Source: Chelydra serpentina
Taxonomy: Eukaryota > Chordata > Testudines > Chelydridae
DNA length: 64,000 bases
Assembly (NCBI GenBank): GCA_037349315.1
Contig: JBAIAC010000030.1
Span: 12,297,501-12,361,500 of the forward strand
Direction of reading: 5' to 3'
In this document: positions 37,457 to 49,638 of the stretch, in pieces
How the letters are laid out: each line of letters opens with the position of its first letter
Position numbering within the stretch: position 1 is the stretch's first letter
Notes under the pieces: model-generated
What the model was told of the DNA's origin: nothing
The model's database searches: none
Seen by the model: the letters and a program-made list of their open reading frames with translations, nothing else
Program-made: the position numbers and the translations under genes

Positions 37457-40010
37457 GCACAAGATTCAGTCCTTCTGTACATGAAGCCAAAAAAGGAAGA
37501 GATAAATTTGTTTCAAATACTCTACCTAAAACCACTGAAGGTCCCTTTATGCTTAAGAATCCACACTCTCCATCCAGGGTTCTCCCATGAAGCCCTGAAG
37601 GGCACCAAATCCAGCACACTTGGTATTTTATCCCCACCCTTAACTCAAAAAACCCCCCAAATCAAAATATCTTATAAACTACTGTAGGAAAAACCAAAAC
37701 AAGTTCTGCGTTTCTATTATGGGGGTATATAGACCACATAACCACCTGCTCCCTACTTTTCAAATTTTGGGAAAAGCCCTATCCATCTAATTGCAAAACA
37801 GCCTGAATTAATATTTAATTTTTTTTTAAGTGTCCGGCCCAAACTAGCATCTATTTGTATTAGCTATTGTACGTGGATTGTTTTGTGGGCTTTAAGCCAG
37901 TTTTTCTTACTAGACAAAATGAAGACAGGAATAGTCTTTCATATCAAAGAGAAGAGAAAAAAAATATATATTAAAAAAATAAAGAGTCAGCCTATTAGCT
38001 AAAATTATCTGCTCTCATCAGTATCTACTCATCTACAAAGTCTTCAGGTGCATCAAGAAAAACAACCACCAAACTCTGTCTGGCCAAAGACAACCAAGGA
38101 CTTATGTAATTCTATTCACTCTATCTGCCAAGGATATCCAGAACCAAAGTGCAAAAACAGTCACAGGCTAAATACCGGGAGGGACAAACCAATATCAACA
38201 GCAGCTGGACTGCTTTTCTACTCTTCATAAACAGGAAGAATTAGACTGGTTAAAGAGAACCAGACCTTTTTCATCACACAGAATGGTTATAATTTTCAAA
38301 CTAAGTCAGTTTGAGCTGAAAAGGCAAGCGCATGATCATAACAATATGTTCTGAGAAAGGAAGAAAAAAAAAAGCTTTAAATTATTCACCTGTTTGGTGG
38401 AGGGAATTTAATGACAGTGTTCTTCAAAAACAATTGCTCGGATTTCTCTTTACAACCACATCATCACTTTGGGTTATATAAGTTTCAGTGCTACATTACT
38501 GCCATAGATTAATAGTGTCAGGTTTACAAATTCCTAGTCAAGTTACATGCTTATTTTAGAAGATATACATTAAATATTCAGTTAATCACAATACTTTAAA
38601 ACTAAAATAGGCTTTAAATTCAAATGCCAACAAAACAAACAGTTGAAATTTAAAATGTAACAGACATTATTTACAAATTTAAATGTTTTAGTGCAGAGTT
38701 ACTCTGAAGGGTTTTAGAGAGATATTTCAAACTGTATTTGCAAGAAGAATAAACAAACAAGAACCAAGTTCCTAAACAGAAAGCGAAAGACAGCATCTTA
38801 TAAAGTTACTTGTATTTAACAAAACACTGATTTATTCTAACAGATTGTACCATTAAGGAAGATACTCAGGGATGACAATTACTAAATTGCGTTTGGAAAA
38901 AATAAGTTCTGCACTTCTTCCATTTTGGAGGTACAGAGACCATTTAGAAATCCAATAAACAAACTTTAATAAAATCTTTTAAAGTTACTCTGATTTAGCA
39001 AAACCAAATAAAAAGTCATGCTTTTGCTATATAACATTTAAATCATCAATATTTTTTCTTTCAAGCTCAAATACCATTTAATTTAGGTTTATTACACTGT
39101 TGGCAAATTTAATCCTAAACTGCCTGGAAAAATTCTAAAAGCATTATAGGCAATTCCTAAAAGCATGAAATACAAGTTGTGTGATATTTAGTCACTTTTT
39201 TGAAAGAAATTGTCTAACAAGTTACATAATCCTACCAATGCCTTTGCTGAAAGGTTTTATAACTCAGAAAGCTCCATTACAGATCACCTGTGAGACAGAA
39301 AATATGAGTTCATCCTTACTTAAAAGCAAAACAAAAAACAAGGTTTATTTTGTAGAATTCACTTTCTTGCCCACACTGAAACCAATGAAAGCTGTACTGC
39401 GGGAGCATGACTGGATCTACATCCAACTGATTTTAGTAAATCAAAGCATATTTTATCTATTTGATAGTCAGTCTCAAACACGATCAAAGCATCTTAGCTT
39501 TACCACATCCATAAAAATAGCTCAATTTAATTTAAAACGCCTCATTATTGGAGCATGTGGGTCTTCTCAGGAGATTTTATGAAATTATGCAAAACCAGTT
39601 TTCTGACATTTTAGCACTCCACCCACCTAATGGATTCCATTTTCCCATTAATGCAGGAGGATCACATGCATAAATTCTCAGTACCCTGAGGGAATTAGTC
39701 AAATCTACCAAAGAAGAGGAAATGTAGTACCTGTTATTTTTCTCTTAAAGATTCTTCACTTAATCCATATGCATACGTTATGCTCCTCCCATTACTTTGC
39801 GGGAATAACATGATATTTTGATGACATAAGGGAAGATAAAGATGGAACTTACTATAGCAGAATTCTTCACAATGGAGTTTGTAGAAGTTCTACCCCTGCC
39901 TAGATGATGGAAAGATCATATTTGTCCAATCCCACAAGTACCATATGTTTACTCCAAAGTTGCTTTCAGCAACTTTCGGCATCATCTTTGGACTCAAAGT
40001 CTATGACTAC
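37457..40010. other. Unassigned AT-rich intron 1 sequence
   Basis: No repeat or gene is recognised. The 133-codon plus frame at 39181-39582 has no recognisable domain and no coding context. Confidence 0.45.
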
Positions 40011-40183
40011 ATTTTTCAAGAGTAACTAGTGATTTTGGATGCCTTACTTGGGGGGGTGGGGAGGGGAATCTTTGTGGCGTCTGATTTTCAAAAAGTACTG
40101 AACACCCATCTTCTGAAAATCAGGCTGTTTGAGCTGTATCAAACTGAGCACCCAAGTTACTAGTAGGCACTTTTGAAACTTTG
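40011..40183. repeat. Foldback repeat related to 189-359
   Basis: ttttcaagagtaactagtgattttggatgcc ... ggcacttttgaaacttt; the first part matches 189-359. An interrupted inverted structure. Confidence 0.45.
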
Positions 40184-41956
40184 AGCTGTAGTGACTGGCA
40201 AAATATGCACCAATATTCAGTTGGTTTCTTTGCAGGTAACTAGCACAGATGCTTTACCTCTTTATCAGAAAGTCATAGATCTGGTAGAGAGTCCTGAAAA
40301 CACTTACTACCTCTGAAAGTAAGTAATAAAATAAACAAATCTTGTAGACTTCTCAAACTAATTTCTTTATTTAACCAGAGAAGACAGGCCTAAGAATGGC
40401 CACATTTCTGTTTGGATATTTCTGAAGAATAGCCTCTCTGAAATCCTGAATTCCATACTTATACGAGAGTTTTCGGGTCCCTTACTACTGCCGGGTTTCC
40501 TTGGGATGTTTATATGACATGTCTGAAGCCAACTGCTCACTCCAAAGAAGAACAAAAACCCCTCAAAGTTAGCCTCAAACCAGAAAAGGACTGAACCCAT
40601 TGACTGACTAAATATATTGTTTGCAGTGGCCCTTTACTGAAAAGTTCAAATACAAGACCCAAGGAATCCAAGAATAAGGGTAGAATCCTGTCACACTTGA
40701 GCAAGAACCTGACATAAAGCTAGCCCCTACCCCTCAGTAGTTTCCACTTCAAGGAACTCTCCTTCATGCCCATATTCGCGTTTTCTTGAAGAAAGCTGAA
40801 AGATCTGGATTTTTTTTTTTAATCTCAGAGGGAGAACAATTTCCACGGGATGGATTATGGCCAAAGTAGCATGTTTGAGATAACTATTGGAGAGGCCTCT
40901 CCCTTTTTGCCTTTCCTATTCAAGAATTGTACTATATAGGCAAAATGCACAAGGGTTCCTTGGGTTGGAGTGGACCTTCTATTTCTGTTGCTAGTAGCCA
41001 AAAGGGTTCTTTGAAAAACAGGTTGATCATCTTTGAATACAAGTGACTCAGCCAACTGGAAGCTATTACTATTTTTTCCAGGACTGCTCATCTTCTGGAG
41101 CATATCTTTCTATTCCCATCTTGGTGAGCAGAGCAGCATGGCAGTGCTACTTGCTATAGGAATGCTATACCTGCTAAAGAACTTGGGCACCTTTTTATGC
41201 ATTTGCATGCTGCAAGAGCAGTTTGACTTGCCTTATTACAAATCTGTTTGAATACCTGGTGGAGTTGTTCTGAAACAGATCAAGGGGAACTGGAGCTCAG
41301 TCGGCTCTCTGACTGCTCTCCTACAGCATTGATTATGGATATAGATATTACATTCTTTACTACTTAGTTTAGTGTAGAGGAAATTTTTTCTCCCTGAATA
41401 TACTCTTGCTCTCAGTGTGCTCCTCCTACTTTATGCAGGCTTTCATGATAATGTTGTGCAGTTGACCACTGTACCCTGCTTGTAACCTGAGAGACTTCTG
41501 AAGGTGATTTAGAAAACCTTGGAAAACCACTTCCCCCATGCTGAGCACTAATCTATTATTCATTTTCTAATCTATTTTTCACTTTCCACTTACCTCTCCA
41601 TGAGGGAGGAAGTTCTTACACAGATTCACCATAGTTTGCCCACTACATCAAGGACATTCTCACAGAGGGCCCAATTCAAGAGAGCATTTACTCAAATATT
41701 TATATCTAAGTATGTGCTTAAAGTTAAGCATGTACTTAAATGCTTTCCAGAACAGTTCCAGCTGGAGGTATTCTCACCAACCTGTTGTAGTCTCAAAATA
41801 CAACTTCCATTGCAACAGGAGAAAAGTTGGGAGGGACTTCACATAAAGTGCGCTTCCATAAATTACACAGAGGCACACTGCCTGACCTTTGATGCCTGCA
41901 CTCTGCTGATCACTGGTTTTGACTCGGAGATTGGTTGCATATTGACAAAACAGACA
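40184..41956. other. Mostly unassigned; small repeat near 41665-41760
   Basis: gtgcttaaagttaagcatgtacttaaatgctttcc looks like a dispersed turtle repeat. No gene is recognised. Confidence 0.4.
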
Positions 41957-42086
41957 TAGAATCATAGAATATCAGGGTTGGAAGGGACCTTAGAAGGTCA
42001 TCTAGTCCAACCCCTGCTCAAAGCAGGACCAATCCCCAATTTTTGCCCCATATCCCCAAATGGCCCCCTCAAGGATTGAACATGGC
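41957..42086 (-). mobile_element. Cry-type tRNA-derived SINE with CR1-like tail
   Basis: On the minus strand it reads gttcaatccttgagggggcc (tRNA B-box GTTCAATCC), ggggcaaaaattggggattgg, then the CR1-like tail ggttggactagatgacct...gattctat. The tRNA head is 5'-truncated. This layout matches the tRNA-Lys SINE of cryptodiran turtles (memory) and is the best taxonomic marker in the window. Confidence 0.8.
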
Positions 42087-42099
42087 ACTATCCTATTGG

Positions 42100-43312
42100 T
42101 ATCATCACTGGGAAATTGGTTAACCCGTTAAAAGATAGGAAACAAAGGATAAGCATAAATGGTCAGTTTTCAGAATGAAGAGAGGTAAATAGTGGTGTCC
42201 CCCAGGGGTGTATACTGGCCCAGTCCTATTTAACTTATTCATAAATGATCTGGAAAAAGGGGTAAAACAGTGAAGTGGCAACATTTGCAGATGATACAAA
42301 ACTACTCAAGACAGTTAAGTCCCAGGCAGACTGCAAAGAGCTACAAAAGTATCTCTCAAAACTAGGTGACTGCGCAACAAAATGGCAGATGAAATTCACA
42401 AAGTTGATAAACACAAAGTAATGCACATTGGAAAACATAATCCCAACTATACGTATAAAATGACTGGGTCTAAATTAGCTGTTACCACTCAAGAAAGTTC
42501 TTGGAGTCGATGTGGATAGTTCTCTGAATATATCCACTCAATGTGCAGCAGCAGTCAAAAAAGCTAACAGAATGTTGGGAATCATTAAGGGATAGATAAT
42601 AAAACAGAAAATATCATATTGCCTCTATATAAATCCATGGCACACCAACATCTTGAATACTGCATGCAGATGTGGTTGGCCCATCTAAAAAAAGATGTAT
42701 TGGACTTGGAAAAGGTTCAGGAAAGGGCACCAAAAATTATTAGGGGTATGGAACGGCTGCCATATATGAGGAAAGATTAATAAGACTGGGACTTTTCAGC
42801 TTGGAAAAGAGACGACGGGGGGGGGGGGGGGGAATGATAGAGGTCTATAAAATCATGACTGGTGTGGAGAAAGTAAATAAGTAAGTGTTATTTACTCCTT
42901 CTCATAACACAAGAACTAGGGGTCACCAAATGAAATTAATAGGCACCAGATTTAAAAAACAACCAAAAGGAAGTATTTTTTCACACAATGCACAGTCAAC
43001 CTGTGTAACGCCTTGCCAGAGGATGTACTGAAGGCCAAGACTATAACAGGGTTCAAAAAAAGAACTGGATAAATTCATGGAGGATAGGTCCATCAATGGC
43101 TATTTGCCAGCATGGGCAGGGATGGTGTCCCTAGCCTCTGTTTGCTTGAAGCTGGGAATGGGCAACAGGAGATCAGGTAATCATCAAGTTATGTTTCTGT
43201 TCATTTTCTCAGGGGGACCTGGCATTAGCCTCTGTCAGAAGACAGGATACTTGGCTAGATGGACCTTTGATCTGACCCAGTATGGCTGTCCTTATATTCT
43301 TATAAAAAAATT
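42100..43312 (+). mobile_element. CR1 LINE, 5'-truncated RT part
   Basis: Blocks in order: NW.TR.KIGNKG-like start, GVPQG near 42,200, INDLEKG near 42,245, FADDTKLLK (42,285-42,310), then the CR1 C-terminus, decayed. The 3' end ggctagatggacctttgatctgacccagtatgg is near 43,280, and the copy ends by about 43,312. A pure G run splits it at 42818-42832. Same family as the 26.9-kb copy, but with its 3' tail preserved. Confidence 0.88.
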
Positions 43313-43597
43313 GAGAAAATAAATTTCCGTGGGGGGGCGGGGGGGGAAGAGAACTTTCAAAAAGTTATTGAGAAAGAATGTGCTCTCCTTCATGGACACC
43401 GAAAGACTAGGTAGGGTGTGATTGCTCCAGCAAACATACCAGCAGACAGCTTTTAGTTAATCTTAAAATAAAGAAAAAGATAAAATAAAGGAGCAACTCG
43501 GCCTTCATTCAGCTAGATTAGATGCTAATTCTGATTGTTAAAAAAAAAATCCTTCTCTTGCATTAGACAAGAAATAAGTGTTTAAATCAGACACATT

Positions 43598-43902
43598 GTA
43601 CTCGAGTTATGAACACCTCGGGAACTCTGAAATGTAACTCTGAACAAAATGTTATGATGGTTCTTTCAAAAGTTTACAACAACTGAACGTTGACTTAATA
43701 CAACTTTGAAACTTTACTATGCAGAAGAAAAATTCTGCTCCGCCCCTCTTTTATTTTTTAGCAGTTTACACTTAACAGAGCATTGTACTGTATTTGCTCT
43801 CTCTTTTTTTTCCGTCTCTCCTACTGCCTGATTGTGTACTTCCGGTTCCAAATGAGGTGTGTGGTTAGCTGGTCAGTTGGTAACTGATGTTCATAACTCT
43901 GC
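43598..43902. mobile_element. Tigger-like (Tc1/mariner) non-autonomous element
   Basis: Starts ctcgagttatgaacacctcgg and ends gatgttcataactctg, inverted. The inside ttgtgtacttccggttccaaatgaggtgtgtgg is a familiar Tigger segment. No TA duplication is demonstrated. Confidence 0.6.
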
Positions 43903-44074
43903 ACATTTTTGAAACATAGTATACAGTAGAACTTCAATCTTGTTGAGTATTCCATGCCATAAATAATGGATGTTCAGTTTTATTTGAAAATTATTCTCCA
44001 GAGTACTGGGAAACAACAAAAAGCTGTCTGTCCACTCCCAACTGCAAAGCATTATTTTCCAATTCTATAATACC

Positions 44075-44262
44075 TTCTTCCATATAACAGCCTCTTAAAG
44101 TACTATACAAACTTTAAGCCTCAAAATAGTCCTGCAAGATGGGTTTTATCTCCATTTTATATATAGGAAAAAGCTTTGCTAACAGTAACAGCAAGTCTGT
44201 TGCAGAGCTACATGTAGAACCCAGATCTCTTCAATTCCAATCCTCTACTTTCACCACCAGTC
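44075..44262 (-). repeat. MIR-like SINE remnant
   Basis: aaagtactatacaaac...cctgcaagatgggttttatctccattttata...gcagagctacatgtagaacccagatctc...cctctactttcaccacca follows MIR order in reverse. Confidence 0.6.
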
Positions 44263-44268
44263 CATACT

Positions 44269-45091
44269 TGACGTTGCACTCCATATGTTGCATGGAAATA
44301 TGCTAATGAGTGTGAATATAATGTAACTGAAATATGCTTTGTGCAAAAGGTCTCTTGTAAGGTATCACTACAAACCTTATAATCTACTGAGTGTGGTCAT
44401 CCTATTTGTACAAATGTATCATTTTTGTATCTGAAACTAGAAATATGAAATATAACTCTGAGGTCCTATTGTAATTGTGCAAAGTGTGGGCCATTAATGG
44501 TGGTTTGGAATCTTGATAGCTCCCATTAACCAGGACAATTGGTTGTAAATGGCTGTTTACTTGTAAGCCTTCCTGTTTGTGTGCGAGCCAGCAAGTGGGT
44601 ACTGAAGTCTTACAGTGACCCGTGATCACGTCACCTGAACTGGAATCCATCTTTAACCTGGTGCTTTTCCATTTAGAAGGAGGGATGGGAACCCAGAGAG
44701 AGACCCAAAGGATTCCCGCCTTGTGTCAAAGATATATAAGGGGGTGGAACAGAACAAAGTGGGCTGCCAGTCATGAGAAATCCCCAGAGTTACCACCTGA
44801 GCTGGAGCTAACAAGAACTGTACCAGGGGAAAGGATTGGGCCCAGACTAGGAAGGAGTCTAGTCTGTGAAAAAGCTTATTGGAACATCTCTAAGGGTGAG
44901 ATTTACCTGTATTCAGTTTCTTAATGTATTAGGCTTAGACTTGCGTGTTTTGTTTTATTTTGCTTGGTAACTTACTTTGTTCTGTCTATTACTACTTGAA
45001 ACCACTTAAATCCTACTTTTTATACTTAATAAAAACACGTTTGTTTATTAATTAACCCTGAGTGATTAATACCTCAGGGAGCACACAGCTG

Positions 45092-45122
<31 letters not shown>

Positions 45123-45431
45123 GTTATAGAGGGCGGACAATTTATGAGTTTACCCTGTATAAGCTTTATACAGAGTAAAATGGTTTTATTTGGGGTTTGG
45201 ATCCCATTGGGAACTGGGTGTCTGGGTGCTGGAGATAGGTGACTTGCTGAGCAGTTTTTGGTTAAATTCTGCAGCTTTGGGGGCATGGACCAGACCTGGG
45301 TCTGTGTTGCAGCAGGCTTGCATGTCTTTGCATGCCAAACTGGCAGGGAGAACGGGCTCAGAGGTAAATTCAGCATGTCAGGTAACAGTCCCAAGAGGGC
45401 GGGGGAGGTCTCTGTGACCGAACCCATCACA
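44269..45431 (+). mobile_element. Solo LTR of an ERV-like element with 6-bp target duplication
   Basis: 1163 bp from TGACGTTGCACTCC to GAACCCATCACA, flanked by identical CATACT at 44263-44268 and 45432-45437. It has promoter-like gatatataaggggg near 44730 and an AATAAA near 45029, followed by a CT microsatellite. The end ttgggaactgggtgtctgggtgctgg...gtctctgtgaccgaaccc is a well-known turtle LTR (memory). A 6-bp duplication suits betaretrovirus-like elements. No internal viral genes are present. Confidence 0.85.
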
Positions 45432-45884
45432 CATACTTCCTCTCCAGGTCTGCATTATGAAAACAACTGATACCTTTGTTATAAACTTCTATACTGGTCA
45501 AGAATTGACTGATTTTGACTCAAAGATAGTCCCTCCACATCAGGACTACAGATTAGTGAAGCAGACTATTACTTTCAATCCAGGATCTTTCAGAAGCCCT
45601 AAATTCATTTACACATAATTTTTAAAAGTTGAACAGGTTACAGAAGTTTCAGCATTATCGTAGGAACTTATATGGTCCCCCACCACCATACACACAACCA
45701 TTAATAGATTTATCTGCACAATTACATCTGAGTGAATAACTGTTTTTTCTGTTCTTTGGAAGTGGGGGGGCAGGGAGGAGAGAAATGAAAAAAATATTTC
45801 AGTTCAGGTCAAACAAAATCCAAGGCCTAAATTCACTGTGTCCAGAAGGAGCCATCACCCACCTTACAACTTCTAGCCCACCTG

Positions 45885-46240
45885 TAGGGAACTCACCTGG
45901 GATGTGGCAGATGCAAGCTCAATTCCCCATGCTAGAGCAGGGATTTGAACCCGGGTCTCCTCTCCCCTCTTCCAGTGAGTACACTAATCACCAGGCTACA
46001 GAATTACTCTCTCTCACTGTGTGTGTCCCAATTTACTATTCAGGTATTTTACACAAAGTGGAACAGCTTTAACAGGAGGGACTGAGACTCTCATCCCCAA
46101 ACATCCTGCAGCCTGATAGTTGGGTCTCCCCACTCGCAGGTAAGTTGCCTAAATTCAAGTCCCTGCTCCCACTTCCCAGGCAAGTGTCCTAATTACTGGG
46201 CTAAACGTTTTAATCTGGGTGGTGCTGCTGTTTGCCCACT
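45885..46240 (-). repeat. tRNA-derived SINE remnants (two)
   Basis: The segment 45930-46010 read in reverse has gtagcctggtgattagtg (A-box-like) and acccgggttcaaatccctg (B-box GGTTCAAATCC). A second, weaker unit lies at about 46125-46215 with acttgaatttagg and tagcccagtaattaggacac. No intact tRNA fold, so these are not tRNA genes. Confidence 0.55.
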
Positions 46241-49200
46241 ATTCCACTTTGTGAAGCCAGCCTAAAAACAATAGTTTCAACCAGAACAATTAATCAAATT
46301 TGCAGGCAGTTTCAGGTCAACCAAAACTGTATGTTTCAGTAAATGAACTATTTGCCCAATTAAAAAAAAGTTATTTTTTTTTCTTTTCTTTTGGCAATGC
46401 CACCCCAAGACTATGAACTTCAGTTTCCCCCTGTTCTACATTGTTACTTTTGCCTGCGATAGTAACGCCGTTGGCATTATAGGTCATTTGCTACACATGT
46501 GAGTTATGGCAAGATTAATTTTCACTAGTAAAGTCATCGCCTATTTGATTTTTATTTTAATGCTTACATCACAACATGGAATTCCATGCTCACCATCATC
46601 TTCAAGGCTCACTCAAAATGGAGTGGTACATGGGAACAGGCAGATTTTATACAGGGGTACAAAGGTTTTACCACCATTCACAGTAAACAAGACCAGATGT
46701 ACAAAATGCTTAAGTGTTTTAAATTACATTAGTGACACTGGTAAACAAAATATGATCCTGTTTTAACACATCATATTACAAAACCAACATGAAGATCTTA
46801 GTTCTTATATACAGGCAACCTTTACCATGAGAACATATTGTTCACAAAGTTACACTGATGTTTAAAACTGACATAGGAAAATAAAAAAATAAGTTCGCCA
46901 TTAAGGACAGATTCAGAAACTCATACAGAGGATGTATGTAAACTTGCAGATAAGTATTGTAAATCATAGTGAACTTTCTCCTTGATAGAAAATCAAGGAT
47001 TTGAAAATAATTTAGAACTTTTCTTTAAGCCAAAACAGGCAAAGGTGTACAAACTGAGAACCAAAGATTCACAAGACATTGCGGCTGAAATATAAAATAT
47101 CTCCCTTGGCCCCATACCACACAGTATTTTTAAATATAGAAGATCAAAGACCAAAGTATTATGATCCTACCTCCTTTTCCCATTTCCCCTCACAAATGTT
47201 ACAATAGAAGATCTCTAGACTTTTTTTTTTTTTAAAGAATCTTACTAATGATAGAATTTTATCTGGCGATAAACCCCTGAAAATAAGAATTAAACTCTAA
47301 TATAATTCAAGTTATATTCTTTAAAACATATTTGTAATCTATGTATTCAGGGTGTCAATTCTATCATTAATTGCTCCATAATATACTCTTCACTAACACC
47401 TTGTAAGAATCAGAAAAGATGAGATATGTATTTCACTGTTGTGACCCCGGTGTATTTTTTTGTAAACCAAGATACAGTTTTTATATACAGGGGAGGGAGA
47501 ATTGTTCCTCAAGAACACCAGGCTCATTTATAAAATAGTTAAAAATTTAACAATGGCACTCTGTGGGGGAAACTCTCTCTCTATTTTAATAAGAGTATTC
47601 GCTACCATCCTTGAATCTTAAAATAAGACATCCGGGTAGTAGTTGTCCAAACTACTACTACTACAGAGAACTGAACACAGTACAATTTTACTGTTGCTTA
47701 AATGAGTGTCAAACTAATATCGTATCTGAATAAAATATTCACTGAATTTAGAGTGAAGATACTGTACACACAGACCAAATACATAAAGTTGTAGAGCTGC
47801 TGAAAAAAAATGCTACCTGAGTGCTATTTAGAAGAAACATGTTTTATCACCATGCATGGTGGAGAATTCAGTCAGAGGGTTATTTCCCATTCCACATTTT
47901 ACCTGTAATTCAACCTACGATTCATTTTTTGATACTTTGCTACAACCTGTGTGGCATTTCAGAGGTACAGTTTGTTGCCATGGTTTCAAGTTTTAAAAAA
48001 ATTAGTTGACTTTTTCCGCTGAACAGAATATAGCAAGCTATACAAACATGATCTATTTAAATCCTTCTCAATAATATCTGAATACTCCTGTTTCCAAGTT
48101 TATCTAACAGCATTGTTCCGCCCTGTTATGTGGGGGAGACTGGTTTGATTCTTTGTGCCAGTCTTTCATTCCTCAGGCTTACAGGAGCAAAGGAAGCAGA
48201 GATCCTCTAGGCTCAAAGACAGATAGGAAGGATCTCGCCCTTCCCCTCCTCCTCTCCCACTCTACAGCACCCAAAAATCAAGTTCTACTTTTTACCTTTG
48301 CCATCCCTTGCACTCTCTTAGAAGTTCTCTATCGCTCTTACGTACACCCGGAGTTTCACAAGTCTCTGTTAAACTGGTCTCATATTTTATTATTTTTGTC
48401 ACCATCTAAAATAATTAAATTGAAACAGGTGTATTTAAGGTGTCCAGTGACACTTCAGCAGTGCTGAAAAGCCACAACATCCTCCCCGCACGCCATGCAT
48501 TGTTAGGTTAAAATGGAGTTCTACTCTGAAAAGTAAAAACACAAAACTCATCTTATTGTTTGTAAACTAAAATATCTGAGATAGATACAGTGCGTCACTG
48601 TAACTATGGAATGCCACAATAGTTTTTAAAGGCAACGAGAAGAGTAACAGCCCTGAAAAATAAACCTGAACTCCAAGAGTGAAACTGGGAAGGTGTTACA
48701 CACATCACCGATAATAGTTACTGCAGGCCAAACTTTGCCCTTGGTTAAATATTTGCAACCAAAAAATACACAAAGCAATATGTTAGCGCTTAAAGTAGTT
48801 AGTCTATTTAGTTTTACAAAGAAAACGTTGAGAGGACAGTCTATAAGCACCTACATAGAAGGAAGATATCTGATAGTAGAAGGGTCTTTAAACTGGCAGA
48901 CAAAGGCATAACAAGATCCAATGGCTGAAGTTATTCTATAAAGTTTCTATACCACACTCATCACGGTAGTATCTGAATGCCTTTCAGTAGCAGTCCATTA
49001 ACAACATGACTAACAGCTGTCACACATTTGTTCCCTCATCTTCTCACTAGGGGAAGAAATGTGTGCAGTGGAGTGTTTTGTAACATAGTTAAAAAAACCT
49101 CAGCTCTATGTTTGTTGCACCTTGCTCTTGGAGTGGAAAATGGTGAGGTCTGCAATAGTCCTTAGTGCTTGTGAGACTTTGTTCCACAGTCTTGGGCCAG

Positions 49201-49379
49201 CCCCCAAATAAGTCGTCGTCTCCGGCAAGCTTTGCTCATAAGTGTAGGAAGTCCCACTGCATCAAGAGAGCAAAGCTGTCAATTGGGGTTTATCCTAGAG
49301 CTTCAGGCAATCTTCTAGATACCCTAGCCACAGAGTACTAAGCACCTTGGAGATAAGGACCAAATGCAGAAGCTAAATA
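46241..49379. other. Unassigned AT-rich intron 1 sequence
   Basis: No gene or clear repeat is recognised. Short frames are random. Confidence 0.45.
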
Positions 49380-49638
49380 GATTCAGACTAGAAATAAGGT
49401 TTTGTTTTTTGTTTAAACACAGTGAGGGTAATTAACCTTTGGACAAAATTTACCAAGGATTATTCATCGCTTTAAGACTTTAAATCGTGAGCATGTCTTT
49501 CTAGAAGATTCTCTAGCTCCATCAGAAGTTTTGGGATTGATACAGGAAGCCTTTAGTAAAATTCTATGGCCTTTTATGCAGGTCAGATGAGATAACTAGA
49601 ATGATCCCTGCCTTCTGGCCTTAAAAATATGTGAATTT
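49380..49638 (+). mobile_element. L3/CR1 LINE 3' end, old
   Basis: gagggtaattaacctttggacaaaatttaccaagg (the CR1 C-terminal NNWxxLP block), then ttttgggattgatacagg and gcaggtcagatgagataactag...ccttctggccttaaaaatatgtg. Same tail as the copy ending at 31926. Confidence 0.75.

Noticed and set aside
39181..39582. 133-codon plus frame
   Set aside because: Antisense to PDZD8 in plain intron, no motif or repeat similarity recognised.
45930..46010. A tRNA gene candidate (B-box GGTTCAAATCC on the minus strand)
   Set aside because: The A-box region is degenerate and no cloverleaf closes. It fits a tRNA-derived SINE.
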